NCBI RefSeq assembly: GCF_022664435.1
Contig: NZ_JAKREU010000001.1
Span: 806,001-870,000, forward strand
Length of the DNA: 64,000 bases
Source: Sphingomonas panni
GTDB lineage: Bacteria > Pseudomonadota > Alphaproteobacteria > Sphingomonadales > Sphingomonadaceae
Direction: 5' to 3'
Part shown: positions 1-9,845 of the stretch, one piece after another
Layout of the letters: each line of letters begins with the position of its first letter
Numbering within the stretch: position 1 is the stretch's first letter
Program-made: the position numbers and the translations under genes
Notes under the pieces: generated by a model
Told to the model about the DNA's origin: nothing
The model's input: only the letters and a program-made list of their open reading frames with translations
The model's database searches: none

Positions 1-319
1 TCGTCCCCGGATCGGCTACGCCCGAGCGGATGCCCGCATCGGCCGCGCCCGAACCGCCGGCCTGTTCCAGCGTCAGCCGCTCGGTCGCGCTACGCTGCGC
101 CGGGCCACCGAACAGCGCCTGCATCGCCTGGGTCGACGCGGCGGTGTCCTGCGGACGCGGGGCGCCCGGCTGCGGGGGAACGAGCGCGTAATCGGGCGGG
201 ATCACCAGCGGCGCCTGGCGCGCGACGGCGAATTCGTCGGGGCGCTGGCGGTTCAGGGCATTGCCCTGACACCCGGCAAGGATCAGGCCGAGGCTGCTGA
301 TGACGACAAACTTACGCAT
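1..319 (-). CDS. DUF3035 lipoprotein (3' end off the left edge)
   Basis: This is the first 106 codons of a small envelope lipoprotein; the rest lies beyond position 1. The product starts MRKFVVISSLGLILAGCQG, a short signal peptide with lipobox LAGC, so it should be lipidated and anchored in the envelope. A Pro/Gln-rich segment with RPDEF and IPPDYALVPP follows, which matches DUF3035 proteins. Some alphaproteobacterial members of that family are described as BamF subunits of the outer-membrane assembly complex. The start codon overlaps the end of lspA by 8 bases, so translation is probably coupled to ileS-lspA. The family call is good; the Bam role is family knowledge only. Confidence 0.8.
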   Translation of the reverse strand, partial: MRKFVVISSLGLILAGCQGNALNRQRPDEFAVARQAPLVIPPDYALVPPQPGAPRPQDTAASTQAMQALFGGPAQRSATERLTLEQAGGSGAADAGIRSGVADPGT

Positions 320-821
320 TGGCCTTCTCCACAGGAACATCGTGCTTCGGCTTCGGCGTGAACAGCGCGCGGACGAGCAGGATCACGACACCGATCGAAA
401 TCGCCGCATCGGCGATGTTGAATACCAGAAACGGGCTGTAGCCGAAAATATGGAAGTCGGCATAGTCGACGACATAGCCGAAGCGTACCCGGTCGACGAT
501 GTTGCCCAGCGCCCCGCCCAGCACCAGCCCCAGCCCGATCAGCTCGGGCTTCTGCGTCTCGCGCCGGATCCACACCGCCACGCCGGTGGCGATGATCGCG
601 GTCATCGCGACCAGCGCCCAGCGCGCCGTCTCGCTGCCCGCCTGCAACAGCCCCAGCGACACGCCGAAATTCTGGACGAAGCGCAGTGTGAACACCGGCA
701 ACAGGTTCAGCTCCGCCCCCGGATAATCGATCCCCATCGGACCGGTGACCCAGTATTTGACGAACTGATCGACGATCAGCACGAGCAGCGCGATCACGAC
801 CGCGATTCTGCGCAGGCTCAT
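312..821 (-). CDS. lspA: Lipoprotein signal peptidase (signal peptidase II)
   Basis: This inner-membrane aspartyl protease cleaves signal peptides from diacylglyceryl-modified prolipoproteins. The 169-residue product has four hydrophobic segments. Both family aspartate motifs are visible: NIVDR, and FNIADAAIS near the C terminus. An upstream extension of the open frame overlaps ileS and is not needed; the ATG at 821 forms an ATGA overlap with the ileS stop. The C-terminal tail is charged (KPKHDVPVEKANA). ileS-lspA linkage is widespread in proteobacteria, and the next gene encodes a lipoprotein substrate. Confidence 0.95.
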   Translation of the reverse strand: MSLRRIAVVIALLVLIVDQFVKYWVTGPMGIDYPGAELNLLPVFTLRFVQNFGVSLGLLQAGSETARWALVAMTAIIATGVAVWIRRETQKPELIGLGLVLGGALGNIVDRVRFGYVVDYADFHIFGYSPFLVFNIADAAISIGVVILLVRALFTPKPKHDVPVEKANA

Positions 822-3775
822 GCCACCACCTCCGCACAGCGGCCGCACAGGTCGCCATCGACTGCCACGTCGGGCAGGTGCCGCCAGCAGCGCCCGCACT
901 TGGCGTGCCCCGTCCGCGTCACCGTGATCGGCCCCTCGGCTTCTGTCACCTTCGCGACGATGAACAGCTCGGCCAGTTCGTCGGCGGGCAGCGGCAGCGA
1001 CGGCACCGTCACTTCGGCCTCAAGGCTCGATCGCACCGTCTTGTCCCGACGCAGCGGCTCGATCGCCTCGGTAACTTGGCTACGCAGCACGCGCACCTCC
1101 GCCCATGCCGTGCCCAGCGGCTGGTCGGCGGGCAGCTGCGGCAGTTCGGGCCATTCGAGCAGATGGACCGACCCATCCTCACTGGCAAAACGCGCCTGCC
1201 ACACCTCTTCCGCCGTGAACGCCAGGATCGGCGCGGCATAGCGGACCAGCGCGTGGAACAGCACGTCCAGCACGGTGCGATACGCCCGCCGCCGCACATC
1301 GTCGGCGGCGTCGCAATAGAGCGAATCCTTGCGGATATCGAAGAAGAACGCCGACAGGTCCTCGTTGGCGAAATCGGTCAGCGCGCGGGCATAGCGGTTG
1401 AACTCATAGGCTTCCGCCGCCGATCGCAGCTCGGTGTCGAGCGTGCCCAGCAGGTGCAGGACATAGCGCTCCAGCCCCGGCATCTCGGCCACCGGCACCC
1501 GCTCTTCCTCGCTGAACCCGTCGAGCGCGCCCAGCAGATAGCGGAAGGTGTTACGCAGCTTGCGATAGGTATCGCCGGTGCCGGCCAGCACTTCCTTGCC
1601 GATCCGCACATCCTCGAAATAATCGGTCTGCGCGACCCACAGCCGCAGGATGTCCGCGCCCGATTCGCCGATCACCTTCAACGGATCGACGACATTGCCG
1701 AGCGATTTCGACATCTTGCGCCCATTGCCGTCCAGCGCGAAGCCATGCGTCAGCACCGCGTCATAGGGCGCCTGCCCCCGCGTACCGCAGCTTTCCAGCA
1801 GCGACGACTGGAACCAGCCGCGATGCTGGTCCGACCCTTCGAGATACAGGTTCGCGCGGGTGCCCGCCCCGAAGCGCTTCTCGATGGTGAAGACGTGGGT
1901 GCAGCCCGAATCGAACCACACGTCGAGAATGTCGGTCACGACCTCGTAATCGGCCAGATCATAGTCCGGCCCCAGCAGCGCCTGATGATCCGCAGCATAC
2001 CACGCATCGGCCCCACCCTCGCGGAAGGCGGTCAGGATACGGTCATTGACGGCTTCGTCGCGCAGATAGTCGCCGGTCGCCCGGTTGACGTACAGCGCGA
2101 TCGGCACGCCCCACGCTCGCTGGCGGCTGATGACCCAGTCGGGCCGCCCCGACACCATCGCCCCGATCCGGTTGCGGCCCTTTTCCGGCACGAACCGCGT
2201 GCGCTCGATCGCGTCCAGCGCGATCTCCCGCAATGTCGCGCCATTCCCCGAGGACGTCACCCCAGCGAAGGCTGGGGTCTCCAGCGACTCCAGCCCGACG
2301 CTCGCCAGAATCGGATCGCCCGCGCCGCCGAGAGAGGCCCCAGCCTGCGCTGGGGCGACGTTCTGGGTCGAACGGTCCATCGGAATAAACCACTGCGGCG
2401 TCGCGCGGAAAATCACCTTCGCCTTAGACCGCCAGCTATGCGGGTAGCTGTGCGCGAAGTCGTCCGACGCCGCCAGCAGCGCGCCCGCCTCACGCAGGTC
2501 GCGACAGATCGGCCCTTCCTCCAGCTTGCCGCCACGCCCGGCCGCCACGAACTTCGGGTTGATGACGCTGCCTTCGCCGCCCAGCCACGCCCAGTCGTCG
2601 CGATACCGCCCGTCGCCCTGCACCGCGAACACCGGCTCGATGCCGTTCGCCTTGCACAGCTCGAAATCGTCCTCGCCATGATCGGGGGCCATATGGACGA
2701 GGCCCGTACCGGCATCGGTCGTCACGAAGTCGCCCGGCAGCAGCGGGCGCGGCTTGGCAAAGAACCCGCCGCGCGCGTGCATCGGGTGGCGGGCGGTCGC
2801 GCCGGCCAATTGCGAGCCTTGGAATGCCGGTTCGCTCTCCAGAGCAAGCAAGGGGCCATCCAGATACGGCTGCAAAACTCGATTGAGAAACTGTCCAGCT
2901 AGTTCTTTTGCGACGACAAACTTGACGTCCCTCAGAGCCACGGGAAGGCTCCCACCTTGAACAGGTCGGAACCAGCAGCGGACATATTCGATCTCTGGCC
3001 CATAGGCCAAAGCCTGATTGACCGGGATCGTCCACGGCGTCGTCGTCCAGATTACCGCATACGCCCCTTCCAGCTCGGGCGCATTCGGTGCGCTATCGAT
3101 CTGGAACGCCACGTCGATCTGCGTCGACACAACATCCTCATATTCGACCTCGGCCTCGGCCAGCGCGGTCTTTTCGACCGGCGACCACATCACCGGCTTG
3201 GCCCCGCGATACAGCTGGCCCGACATGGCGAACTTCAGCAACTCCTCGGCGATGGTCGCCTCGGCGTCGAACTTCATGGTGAGGTACGGGTCTTCCCAGT
3301 CGCCGAGGATGCCCAGCCGCTGGAACTGGCCCTTCTGCACCTCGACCCATTTGGCGGCATAGGCGCGGCATTCGGCGCGGAACTCGGCCGGGGGGACCTC
3401 GTCCTTGTTGCGCTTCTTGGCGCGATACGCCTCCTCGATCTTCCATTCGATCGGCAGGCCGTGACAGTCCCAACCCGGGATGTACGGCGCGTCCTTGCCC
3501 ATCAGCGACTGGGTGCGGACGACGATGTCCTTCAGCACCTTGTTCATCGCATGGCCCATATGGATGTCGCCATTGGCGTAGGGCGGGCCGTCGTGCAGCA
3601 GGAAGCGCTCGCGCCCCTGCCGCTCGGCACGCAGGCGATCGTACAGCCCGATCTGTGCCCAGCGATCGAGGATCGCGGGTTCCTTGGCGGCAAGGCCGGC
3701 CTTCATCGGGAAGTCGGTCTTCGGCAGGAAGACGGTGTCGCGCCAGTCGCGCGGAGTGTCGGGCGTGTCGGTCAT
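818..3775 (-). CDS. ileS: Isoleucine--tRNA ligase carrying an in-frame repeat insertion
   Basis: This class I aminoacyl-tRNA synthetase charges tRNA-Ile in the cytoplasm. The 985-residue product has the HIGH motif as HMGH (residues 72-75), an editing (CP1) domain, the KMSKS loop (GRKMSKSLGN), and a C-terminal zinc finger (CGRCWRHLP, then CGRC). ATG at 3775 gives the normal N terminus (MTDTPDTPRDW). Residues about 471-508 are extra compared with the E. coli enzyme. They fall between FRATPQWFIPMDRS and LREIALDAIE and are encoded by a palindromic intergenic-type repeat at 2253-2363. The frame stays open, so the enzyme is probably functional with a surface loop. The stop overlaps the lspA start. 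Confidence 0.97.
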   Translation of the reverse strand: MTDTPDTPRDWRDTVFLPKTDFPMKAGLAAKEPAILDRWAQIGLYDRLRAERQGRERFLLHDGPPYANGDIHMGHAMNKVLKDIVVRTQSLMGKDAPYIPGWDCHGLPIEWKIEEAYRAKKRNKDEVPPAEFRAECRAYAAKWVEVQKGQFQRLGILGDWEDPYLTMKFDAEATIAEELLKFAMSGQLYRGAKPVMWSPVEKTALAEAEVEYEDVVSTQIDVAFQIDSAPNAPELEGAYAVIWTTTPWTIPVNQALAYGPEIEYVRCWFRPVQGGSLPVALRDVKFVVAKELAGQFLNRVLQPYLDGPLLALESEPAFQGSQLAGATARHPMHARGGFFAKPRPLLPGDFVTTDAGTGLVHMAPDHGEDDFELCKANGIEPVFAVQGDGRYRDDWAWLGGEGSVINPKFVAAGRGGKLEEGPICRDLREAGALLAASDDFAHSYPHSWRSKAKVIFRATPQWFIPMDRSTQNVAPAQAGASLGGAGDPILASVGLESLETPAFAGVTSSGNGATLREIALDAIERTRFVPEKGRNRIGAMVSGRPDWVISRQRAWGVPIALYVNRATGDYLRDEAVNDRILTAFREGGADAWYAADHQALLGPDYDLADYEVVTDILDVWFDSGCTHVFTIEKRFGAGTRANLYLEGSDQHRGWFQSSLLESCGTRGQAPYDAVLTHGFALDGNGRKMSKSLGNVVDPLKVIGESGADILRLWVAQTDYFEDVRIGKEVLAGTGDTYRKLRNTFRYLLGALDGFSEEERVPVAEMPGLERYVLHLLGTLDTELRSAAEAYEFNRYARALTDFANEDLSAFFFDIRKDSLYCDAADDVRRRAYRTVLDVLFHALVRYAAPILAFTAEEVWQARFASEDGSVHLLEWPELPQLPADQPLGTAWAEVRVLRSQVTEAIEPLRRDKTVRSSLEAEVTVPSLPLPADELAELFIVAKVTEAEGPITVTRTGHAKCGRCWRHLPDVAVDGDLCGRCAEVVA
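2253..2363. repeat. Palindromic repeat inserted inside ileS
   Basis: Two arms of about 30 bases, each with a CCCCAGC core, face each other at 2253-2281 and 2334-2363 around a 52-base centre. The arms are the same type as the intergenic pairs at 11800-11882 and 56031-56115. The element is 111 bases (37 codons) long and is read in frame within ileS. Confidence 0.85.
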
Positions 3776-3894
3776 AGGAATGCCCGCGATTAGCCGATGC
3801 GCGGCCCCACGCAAACCGCTTTCCTACAAGCGCGCGTCAGGTCAGGATCGCCGCGCTCTTTGCATCGTCGATCCTCTTCCTGGCGAAGGCAGAA

Positions 3895-4056
3895 TGGTTC
3901 ACGCGAAGGCGCGGAGACGCGAAGGACGTCGCGCCTGCGACCGCCGCCCGCGATCGGGAGACACCCACCCCGTTGCAACCGCAGAACAAGGCCGCTGGCG
4001 CGGATGCGCTCACCCGGACCGCAACCCTCCGCGCCTCCGCGCCTTCGCGTGAACCA
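3895..4056. repeat. Inverted repeat of the GGTTCACGCGAAGGCGCG family
   Basis: The 414-base gap between ileS and ribF holds no convincing gene. It contains an inverted pair: GGTTCACGCGAAGGCGCGGA near 3896-3915, and its complement ending TTCGCGTGAACC near 4045-4056. The same arms occur at 7689-7849 and, degraded, at 30568-30690. The remainder of the gap is low-complexity sequence without a coding pattern. Confidence 0.75.
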
Positions 4057-4189
4057 ATTTCTTCTTCACGCCACCAGCGCCAACTTCCGCGCCCAGAAAC
4101 AGCGATCAAATCACGCAAAGCATTGAAAACAAACCAACCGACCGCCCGCCGAAACACGAACGTCCCCCAACCTTCGCCAACTTCTGCCG

Positions 4190-5116
4190 CTACCCCAGCA
4201 CCGCCCGCGCCCGGTCGCAATCCGCCGCCATCTGCACTTTCAGCGCATCGAGCGACTCGAACTTCTCCTCGCCGCGCAGATACTCGATCAGCGCGACCTC
4301 GATCGTCTGACCGTAGAGATCGCCCGAGAAATCAAAGAAATAGGGTTCGAGCAGCTCGACCGGCTCCCCCTCGATCGTCGGCCGGATGCCCAGATTGGCC
4401 GCACCCTTGAGCACCCGCCCGTCCGCCAACCGCCCGGTCACCGCATAGATGCCATAGGCCGGCCGCAAATAGCCGCCCATCGCCAAGTTGGCGGTCGGAT
4501 AGCCCAGCTGCCGGCCGAGCTTCGCGCCATGTTCCACCACGCCCTCGATCGCGAAGGGGCGGGTCATCAGCGCCGCCGCCTCGCGCGGGCGACCCTCGCG
4601 CAGGGCATCGCGAATCCGCGACGACGACACTACCGCCTGTCCGTCGCCGACCGGCGCGACCGTCTCGGCCGAGAAGCCGTACCGCTCGCCCAGCGCCTGC
4701 AGCGTCGCGACATCGCCGCTGCGCCCCTTGCCGAAGGTGAAGTCGGTGCCGGTCACCACCCCGCCCGCGCCGATCCGCTCGACGAGTCGCTCTGTCGCGA
4801 AGCCTTCCGCCGACAGCCCGGCCAGCGCGGCGTCGAAGGGGAAGACCAGCATCGCATCGGCCCCGGCTTCGGCGAACAGCCGCTCGCGCTGGTCGAGGCT
4901 GGTCAGGCGCAGCGGCGGCAGGCCCGGCTGGAAAAAGCGGCGCGGATGCGGGTCGAACGTCGCGACGATCGCCGGCCGCCCCTCGGCCCGCGCGCGCTCC
5001 ACCGCGCGTCCGACCACCGCCTGGTGCCCGGCATGAAACCCATCGAAATTACCCAGCGCGACGATGCCCCCGCGCAAAGGGCCGGGAACCGCCGCGCCCC
5101 CGTCCAGACGCTGCAT
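4190..5116 (-). CDS. ribF: Bifunctional riboflavin kinase / FAD synthetase
   Basis: RibF phosphorylates riboflavin to FMN and then adenylylates it to FAD. The 308-residue product has an N-terminal nucleotidyltransferase domain (GNFDGFHAGHQAVV, TFDPHP, ending around SSSRIRDALREG). It is followed by the riboflavin kinase domain (GRQLGYPTANL, YGIYAV, FDFSGDLYGQTIEV). Length is normal for the family. The gene lies 9 bases downstream of the M19 dipeptidase on the same strand and is probably cotranscribed with it. The rest of the pathway is encoded at the other end of the window (ribD, ribE, ribBA, ribH). Confidence 0.96.
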   Translation of the reverse strand: MQRLDGGAAVPGPLRGGIVALGNFDGFHAGHQAVVGRAVERARAEGRPAIVATFDPHPRRFFQPGLPPLRLTSLDQRERLFAEAGADAMLVFPFDAALAGLSAEGFATERLVERIGAGGVVTGTDFTFGKGRSGDVATLQALGERYGFSAETVAPVGDGQAVVSSSRIRDALREGRPREAAALMTRPFAIEGVVEHGAKLGRQLGYPTANLAMGGYLRPAYGIYAVTGRLADGRVLKGAANLGIRPTIEGEPVELLEPYFFDFSGDLYGQTIEVALIEYLRGEEKFESLDALKVQMAADCDRARAVLG

Positions 5117-5125
5117 CGCCGCCCC

Positions 5126-6337
5126 TTAGCGGGCGGGGGCTGCCGGCGAAAGGGGCTGCATCCCGGCGCGCAGCACGCGCAAGGCATTGCCGCCCAGCAC
5201 CTTGGCGGCATCGTCGCGGTCGAACCCGGCATCGGCCAGCGCCTGCGTCACCTGCGCCAGATGCGCGGTGTCGAACGCGGTCGTCACCGCCCCGTCGAAA
5301 TCGGACCCCAGCGCGACATGGTCGATCCCGGCGATGTCGCGGACATGGACGATGGCCCTGGCGATCGCCTTCGGATCGGTCGAACACACCGCGCCCGCCC
5401 AATATCCGATGCCGACCACGCCGCCGGTCCGGGCGATGCCGCGCACCTCGTCATCGGTCAGGTTGCGATTGACCCGGCACGTCGCCTGCACCCCGCCATG
5501 GCTCGACACCACCGGTCGCCGCGCGACCTTCAGCACGTCGGCGATGCCGGCATGGCTCAGATGCGCCACGTCGACGATCATGCCCTTGTCCTCCATCCGC
5601 ACGACGACCTGTCGCCCGAACGGGGTCAGCCCGCCCTTGCCGCGCCCGTGCATCGACCCGGCGACCTCGTTGTCGTAGAAATGGGTCAGGCCCGCCATGC
5701 GGAACCCGCTGCGATACAGCCGGTCGAGATTGGCGAGGCTCCCCTCCAGCCCGTTCAGCCCCTCGATCGACAGCAGCGCGCCGACCGGGGCAGGGCGGTT
5801 GTCGTGGAACGCGATGGCCTGTGCCTCCCGCGCGCGCAGCAGCGAATCGAGATCGTCGCCCGAGCGGATCAGCCATAGCTGCCCGTCCGACTGCGCCGCT
5901 GCCCGCCTGAGCTTCGTCGCATGCCACAGCGAGCGATTGAGCAGCGACCCCCAGGTGCGAACCGGTTGCAACTGCGCGATCACCAGCGGGGTGATATTGT
6001 CGCTATCGTCGCCGTTGGACTCATAATTCTGCCCGCGCGGCGTCTTGGTGACCGAAGAGAAGACCTGCAACGCGACATTGCCCGCCTGCAGGCGTGGCAG
6101 GTCGACCTGCCCCCGGTCGCCCCGCGTCAGCACGTCGCGCGACCACAGCAAGGTATCGGCATGCAGGTCGACGATGTCCATGATGCCATGCACCCCGGCG
6201 ATCCCCGGACGCACCGTCGGCAGCCCGGCCGGTTCGACCTTGTTCATCGATCGCTCGACGATGCCGGGCACCAGCGCAAAGAAGGCGGCGGCCAGAATCG
6301 CCAGCAACGCCACGCCCCACCAGATCGCCCTGCGCAT
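5126..6337 (-). CDS. Membrane dipeptidase, peptidase family M19
   Basis: Zinc dipeptidases of the renal dipeptidase family hydrolyse dipeptides, including some with D-residues. The 403-residue product starts with a single hydrophobic segment (residues about 5-25), so the catalytic domain should face the periplasm. Metal-site signatures are visible: HAD in DLHADTLLW, the Glu in SIEGLNG, His in DVAHLSH and SSHGG, and Asp in GSDFDG. It lies between folA and ribF on one strand with short gaps. A second M19 protein is encoded at 47645-48877 and shares GLTPFGRQVV. The natural substrate cannot be read from the sequence. Confidence 0.9.
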   Translation of the reverse strand: MRRAIWWGVALLAILAAAFFALVPGIVERSMNKVEPAGLPTVRPGIAGVHGIMDIVDLHADTLLWSRDVLTRGDRGQVDLPRLQAGNVALQVFSSVTKTPRGQNYESNGDDSDNITPLVIAQLQPVRTWGSLLNRSLWHATKLRRAAAQSDGQLWLIRSGDDLDSLLRAREAQAIAFHDNRPAPVGALLSIEGLNGLEGSLANLDRLYRSGFRMAGLTHFYDNEVAGSMHGRGKGGLTPFGRQVVVRMEDKGMIVDVAHLSHAGIADVLKVARRPVVSSHGGVQATCRVNRNLTDDEVRGIARTGGVVGIGYWAGAVCSTDPKAIARAIVHVRDIAGIDHVALGSDFDGAVTTAFDTAHLAQVTQALADAGFDRDDAAKVLGGNALRVLRAGMQPLSPAAPAR

Positions 6338-6379
6338 CCGCTCCCCCTTCGGCGACCGGTCGCGGTGCCGCCGGAACCT

Positions 6380-6859
6380 TTACGCGGTCGTGCCCGGGCG
6401 GAGCAATGTGACGAAGCTGTAGGCCGGGCGTTCTCCCTCGGCACTATGATCCTCGCGCCACGCCTCGACCCAGCCGGCAAAGGGGGGGACGACCGCGTCG
6501 CCCGCCGGGGCGGCATGCACCTCGGTCAGCTCGACCCGCTCGATCCGGGGCAGCAGCAGCGCGAAGATTTCCGCCCCGCCGATCACCGCTGCATCCGGTC
6601 CGGCCAGCGCCAGCGCCGAGTCGGGATCATGCGCCACCTCCGCACCCGCCGCCCGCCAGTTCCGATCGCGGGTCAGCACGATATGCCGCCGGCCGGGCAG
6701 GGGGGCGGGAAAGCTCTCGAACGTCTTGCGCCCCATCACCATCGCCCGGCCCATGGTCAGCGCCTTGAATCGCTTCAGGTCGGCGGGCAGGTGCCAGGGC
6801 AGAGCGCCGTCGACCCCGATCACGCCATTGTCGGCGCGCGCCAGGACCGCGTCAATCAT
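6380..6859 (-). CDS. folA: Dihydrofolate reductase
   Basis: FolA reduces dihydrofolate to tetrahydrofolate with NADPH and regenerates the cofactor used by ThyA. The 159-residue product has the typical N terminus ([25 protein letters not shown] split over residues 4-28), MGRKTFESF, and [16 protein letters not shown] at 6859 overlaps the thyA stop by four bases (ATGA), so the two are translationally coupled. The longer open frame upstream lies inside thyA and is not coding. Confidence 0.95.
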   Translation of the reverse strand: MIDAVLARADNGVIGVDGALPWHLPADLKRFKALTMGRAMVMGRKTFESFPAPLPGRRHIVLTRDRNWRAAGAEVAHDPDSALALAGPDAAVIGGAEIFALLLPRIERVELTEVHAAPAGDAVVPPFAGWVEAWREDHSAEGERPAYSFVTLLRPGTTA

Positions 6860-7650
6860 ATCGCCACCGCCGCCTTGATATGCGGTTGCGCCACATAATC
6901 GTGCAGCACGAAATCCTCGAGGACATAGCCATCGATCGCCTCGGGCTTCCGTACGATCGCCAGCCGGGGGAGCGGACCCGGCGTGCGACCGAGCTGCTCG
7001 CGCGCTTGCTCCAGATGGTTCTCGTACAGATGGCAATCGCCGCCGGTCCAGATGAACTCGCCGACCTCGAGGTCGCATTGCTGCGCCAGCATATGGGTCA
7101 GCAGCGCATAGCTCGCGATATTGAACGGCACGCCGAGGAAGATGTCGGCGCTGCGCTGGTACAGCTGCAACGACAGCTTGCCATTGGCGACATGGGTCTG
7201 GAACAGGCCGTGGCAGGGCGACAGCGCCATGGCGTGCAGTTCGCCCGGATTCCACGCAGTCACGATCTGCCGGCGCGAGGCGGGATTGCTGCGGATCGTC
7301 GCGATCAGTTCGGCAATCTGGTCGATATGCCGCCCGTCCGCCGCCACCCAGTCGCGCCACTGCTTGCCGTACACTGGACCCAGATCGCCGTTCGCATCGG
7401 CCCATTCGTCCCAGATGCTGACCCTTTGCTCCTGCAACCAGCGCACATTGGTGTCGCCGCGCAGGAACCACAGCAGCTCGATGATGATCGATCGCAGATG
7501 CAGCTTCTTGGTGGTCAGCACCGGAAAGCCGGCCGACAGGTCGAAGCGCATCTGGTGCCCGAACACCGACCGCGTTCCCACGCCGGTGCGATCGTCTGTC
7601 GGTACGCCGTCATTCAGGGCGCGCTGCATCAGGTCGAGATAGGGGGTCAT
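6856..7650 (-). CDS. thyA: Thymidylate synthase
   Basis: ThyA converts dUMP to dTMP with methylenetetrahydrofolate, producing dihydrofolate for the adjacent FolA. ATG at 7650 gives 264 residues ([15 protein letters not shown]), the same length as E. coli ThyA; an upstream in-frame start would add 7 residues. Visible signatures are [18 protein letters not shown], the catalytic Cys in [28 protein letters not shown], and the C-terminal IKAAVAI. It heads the apparent thyA-folA-dipeptidase-ribF unit. Confidence 0.97.
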   Translation of the reverse strand: MTPYLDLMQRALNDGVPTDDRTGVGTRSVFGHQMRFDLSAGFPVLTTKKLHLRSIIIELLWFLRGDTNVRWLQEQRVSIWDEWADANGDLGPVYGKQWRDWVAADGRHIDQIAELIATIRSNPASRRQIVTAWNPGELHAMALSPCHGLFQTHVANGKLSLQLYQRSADIFLGVPFNIASYALLTHMLAQQCDLEVGEFIWTGGDCHLYENHLEQAREQLGRTPGPLPRLAIVRKPEAIDGYVLEDFVLHDYVAQPHIKAAVAI

Positions 7651-7688
7651 GGGCGTCGTCTTAGGCCGCAAAGCGGGAGAAGGAAAAG

Positions 7689-7849
7689 GGGTTCACGCGA
7701 AGGCGCGAAGACGCGGAGGGGTTGCGATTGCTGCGCCGTCCCCCGCGCCAGCGGCCTCATCTTCGCTGCAACCGGGTGATTCAATAGCGCTGACGCGCAA
7801 CGGCACCGCGAATGCACCCCCTCCGCATCTCCGCGCCTTCGCGTGAACC
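7689..7849. repeat. Inverted repeat of the GGTTCACGCGAAGGCGCG family
   Basis: This pair occupies the 334-base gap between thyA and amtB. The left arm (7689-7721) carries GTTCACGCGAAGGCGCGAAG; the right arm (about 7817-7849) is its complement ending CCTTCGCGTGAACC. About 95 bases separate the arms. No gene is seen in this gap. Confidence 0.75.
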
Positions 7850-7880
7850 TCTCCCTTCTTCTTCCCCGACACCGGGAACC

Positions 7881-7914
7881 AAAAAAAAGGGCCGATGCGT
7901 CGCCGCACCGGCCC
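7881..7914 (-). terminator. Rho-independent terminator of glnK-amtB
   Basis: Read on the minus strand, a GC-rich stem (GGGCCGGTGCG pairing with CGCATCGGCCC, one mismatch) is followed by eight T residues. It lies about 70 bases past the amtB stop. Confidence 0.85.
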
Positions 7915-7984
7915 AGGGGTTTTCCGCAGGAGGAAACTGTGGGTCCGGGCGGCAGGGGACTAGGCCGCCGCCCGGTAGAGAAAC

Positions 7985-9349
7985 TCAGTAATTATAGGCG
8001 CGCTCGCCATGTTCGCCGAGGTCGAGGCCTTCCAGCTCGACTTCCTTCGACACCCGGCCACCGGTCAGCGCCTTGGCGACGAACCATGCGACGGTGGTGC
8101 CGATCGACGCCCACACGATGGTCACGATCACCGCGAACACCTGCACGCCCAGCTTGGCGCCCATGTCATAGTCGGCCGCGCCCGGACCGCCCAGCGACGG
8201 GGCGTACACCACCGCTGTACCGATCGCGCCGATGATCCCGCCGACACCATGGATGCCGAACGCGTCGAGCGAGTCGTCATAGCCGAGCTTGGGCTTGAGA
8301 ACGGTCACCGCGAAGAAGCAGACGATCGAGGCGATGGCACCCAGCACGATCGCGCCGAACGGACCCGAATTGCCGGCAGCCGGCGTCACCGCGACGAGGC
8401 CGGCGATGATGCCCGAGCAGAAGCCCAGCGCCGAACCCTTGTGCCCCGAAAACTTCTCGGCAAGCATCCAGAACAGGCCAGCCGAAGCGGTGGCGACGAA
8501 GGTGTTGATCATCGCGAGGCCGGCGGTGCCGTTGGCTTCCAGCGCCGAGCCGGCGTTGAACCCGAACCAGCCCACCCATAGCAGCCCGGTGCCGACCATG
8601 GTCAGCGTCAGCGAATGCGGTGCCATGCGCTCGGTCGGGAAACCCAGCCGCTTGCCCAGCAGGATGGCCAGCACCAGCGACGACACGCCGGCGTTGATGT
8701 GCACCACGGTGCCGCCGGCGAAGTCGAGCGCGCCCGCCTTGAAGAAATAGCCACTGGTCGCCCACACCATGTGCGCGATCGGGAAATAGGTGATGGTCAG
8801 CCAGACAATTGCGAAGACCATGACCGCGGCGAACTTGATCCGTTCGACCACCGACCCCAGCACCAGCGCGATGGTGATCGCGGCGAAGGTCATCTGGAAG
8901 CTGATGAAGACATATTCGGGGATTTCGACGCCCGCCGTGAAGGTCGCGGCCTGCGACGCGGCGGTGACGCCGGCCAGGAACGCCTTGCCCGGGCTGGCGA
9001 TGAAGCCCGACAGCGTCGCGTTGGCGACGTCGGGACCGAAGGCCAGCGAATAGCCGTACATCACCCAGATCAGCATCGCGAGCGACGCGACCGCGCCGAT
9101 CTGCGTCATCACCGACAGCATGTTCTTGGTCCGGGTCAGGCCGCCATAGAACAGCGCGAGGCCCGGCACGATCATCATCAGCACGAGGACGGTCGACACC
9201 ATCATCCACGCGGTGTCGCCCTTGTTCACGGTCGCCACCGGCGCGGCGGCCGCTGCCGGTGCCTGCAACGCGGCGTCCTGCGCCCAGGCCGGCAGGGCGG
9301 CGAACAGGCCAAGGCCGATACCGGCCATCAATTTCTTCGGATGTTGCAT
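7985..9349 (-). CDS. amtB: Ammonium transporter with cleavable signal peptide
   Basis: Amt proteins are inner-membrane channels for ammonium. The 454-residue product has an N-terminal signal peptide (MQHPKKLMAGIGLGLFAALP, likely cut after AWA), an Ala-rich linker, then about eleven hydrophobic segments. Family motifs are DTAWMMVSTVLVLMM, FYGGL, GGTVVHINAG and DDSLDAFGIHGVGG. I chose ATG at 9349 because a GGGGGG ribosome site lies just upstream. ATG at 9361 would overlap the glnK stop and is possible. GlnK normally blocks this channel when nitrogen is plentiful, which fits the gene order. Confidence 0.95.
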   Translation of the reverse strand: MQHPKKLMAGIGLGLFAALPAWAQDAALQAPAAAAAPVATVNKGDTAWMMVSTVLVLMMIVPGLALFYGGLTRTKNMLSVMTQIGAVASLAMLIWVMYGYSLAFGPDVANATLSGFIASPGKAFLAGVTAASQAATFTAGVEIPEYVFISFQMTFAAITIALVLGSVVERIKFAAVMVFAIVWLTITYFPIAHMVWATSGYFFKAGALDFAGGTVVHINAGVSSLVLAILLGKRLGFPTERMAPHSLTLTMVGTGLLWVGWFGFNAGSALEANGTAGLAMINTFVATASAGLFWMLAEKFSGHKGSALGFCSGIIAGLVAVTPAAGNSGPFGAIVLGAIASIVCFFAVTVLKPKLGYDDSLDAFGIHGVGGIIGAIGTAVVYAPSLGGPGAADYDMGAKLGVQVFAVIVTIVWASIGTTVAWFVAKALTGGRVSKEVELEGLDLGEHGERAYNY

Positions 9350-9360
9350 GATGCCCCCCA

Positions 9361-9780
<420 letters not shown>

Positions 9781-9845
9781 TTATCGCCGCGTCCGTCCAC
9801 TTAACGAGCGGTTAATTTGTGCAGCGCGTCACAACTGCCCGTTTT

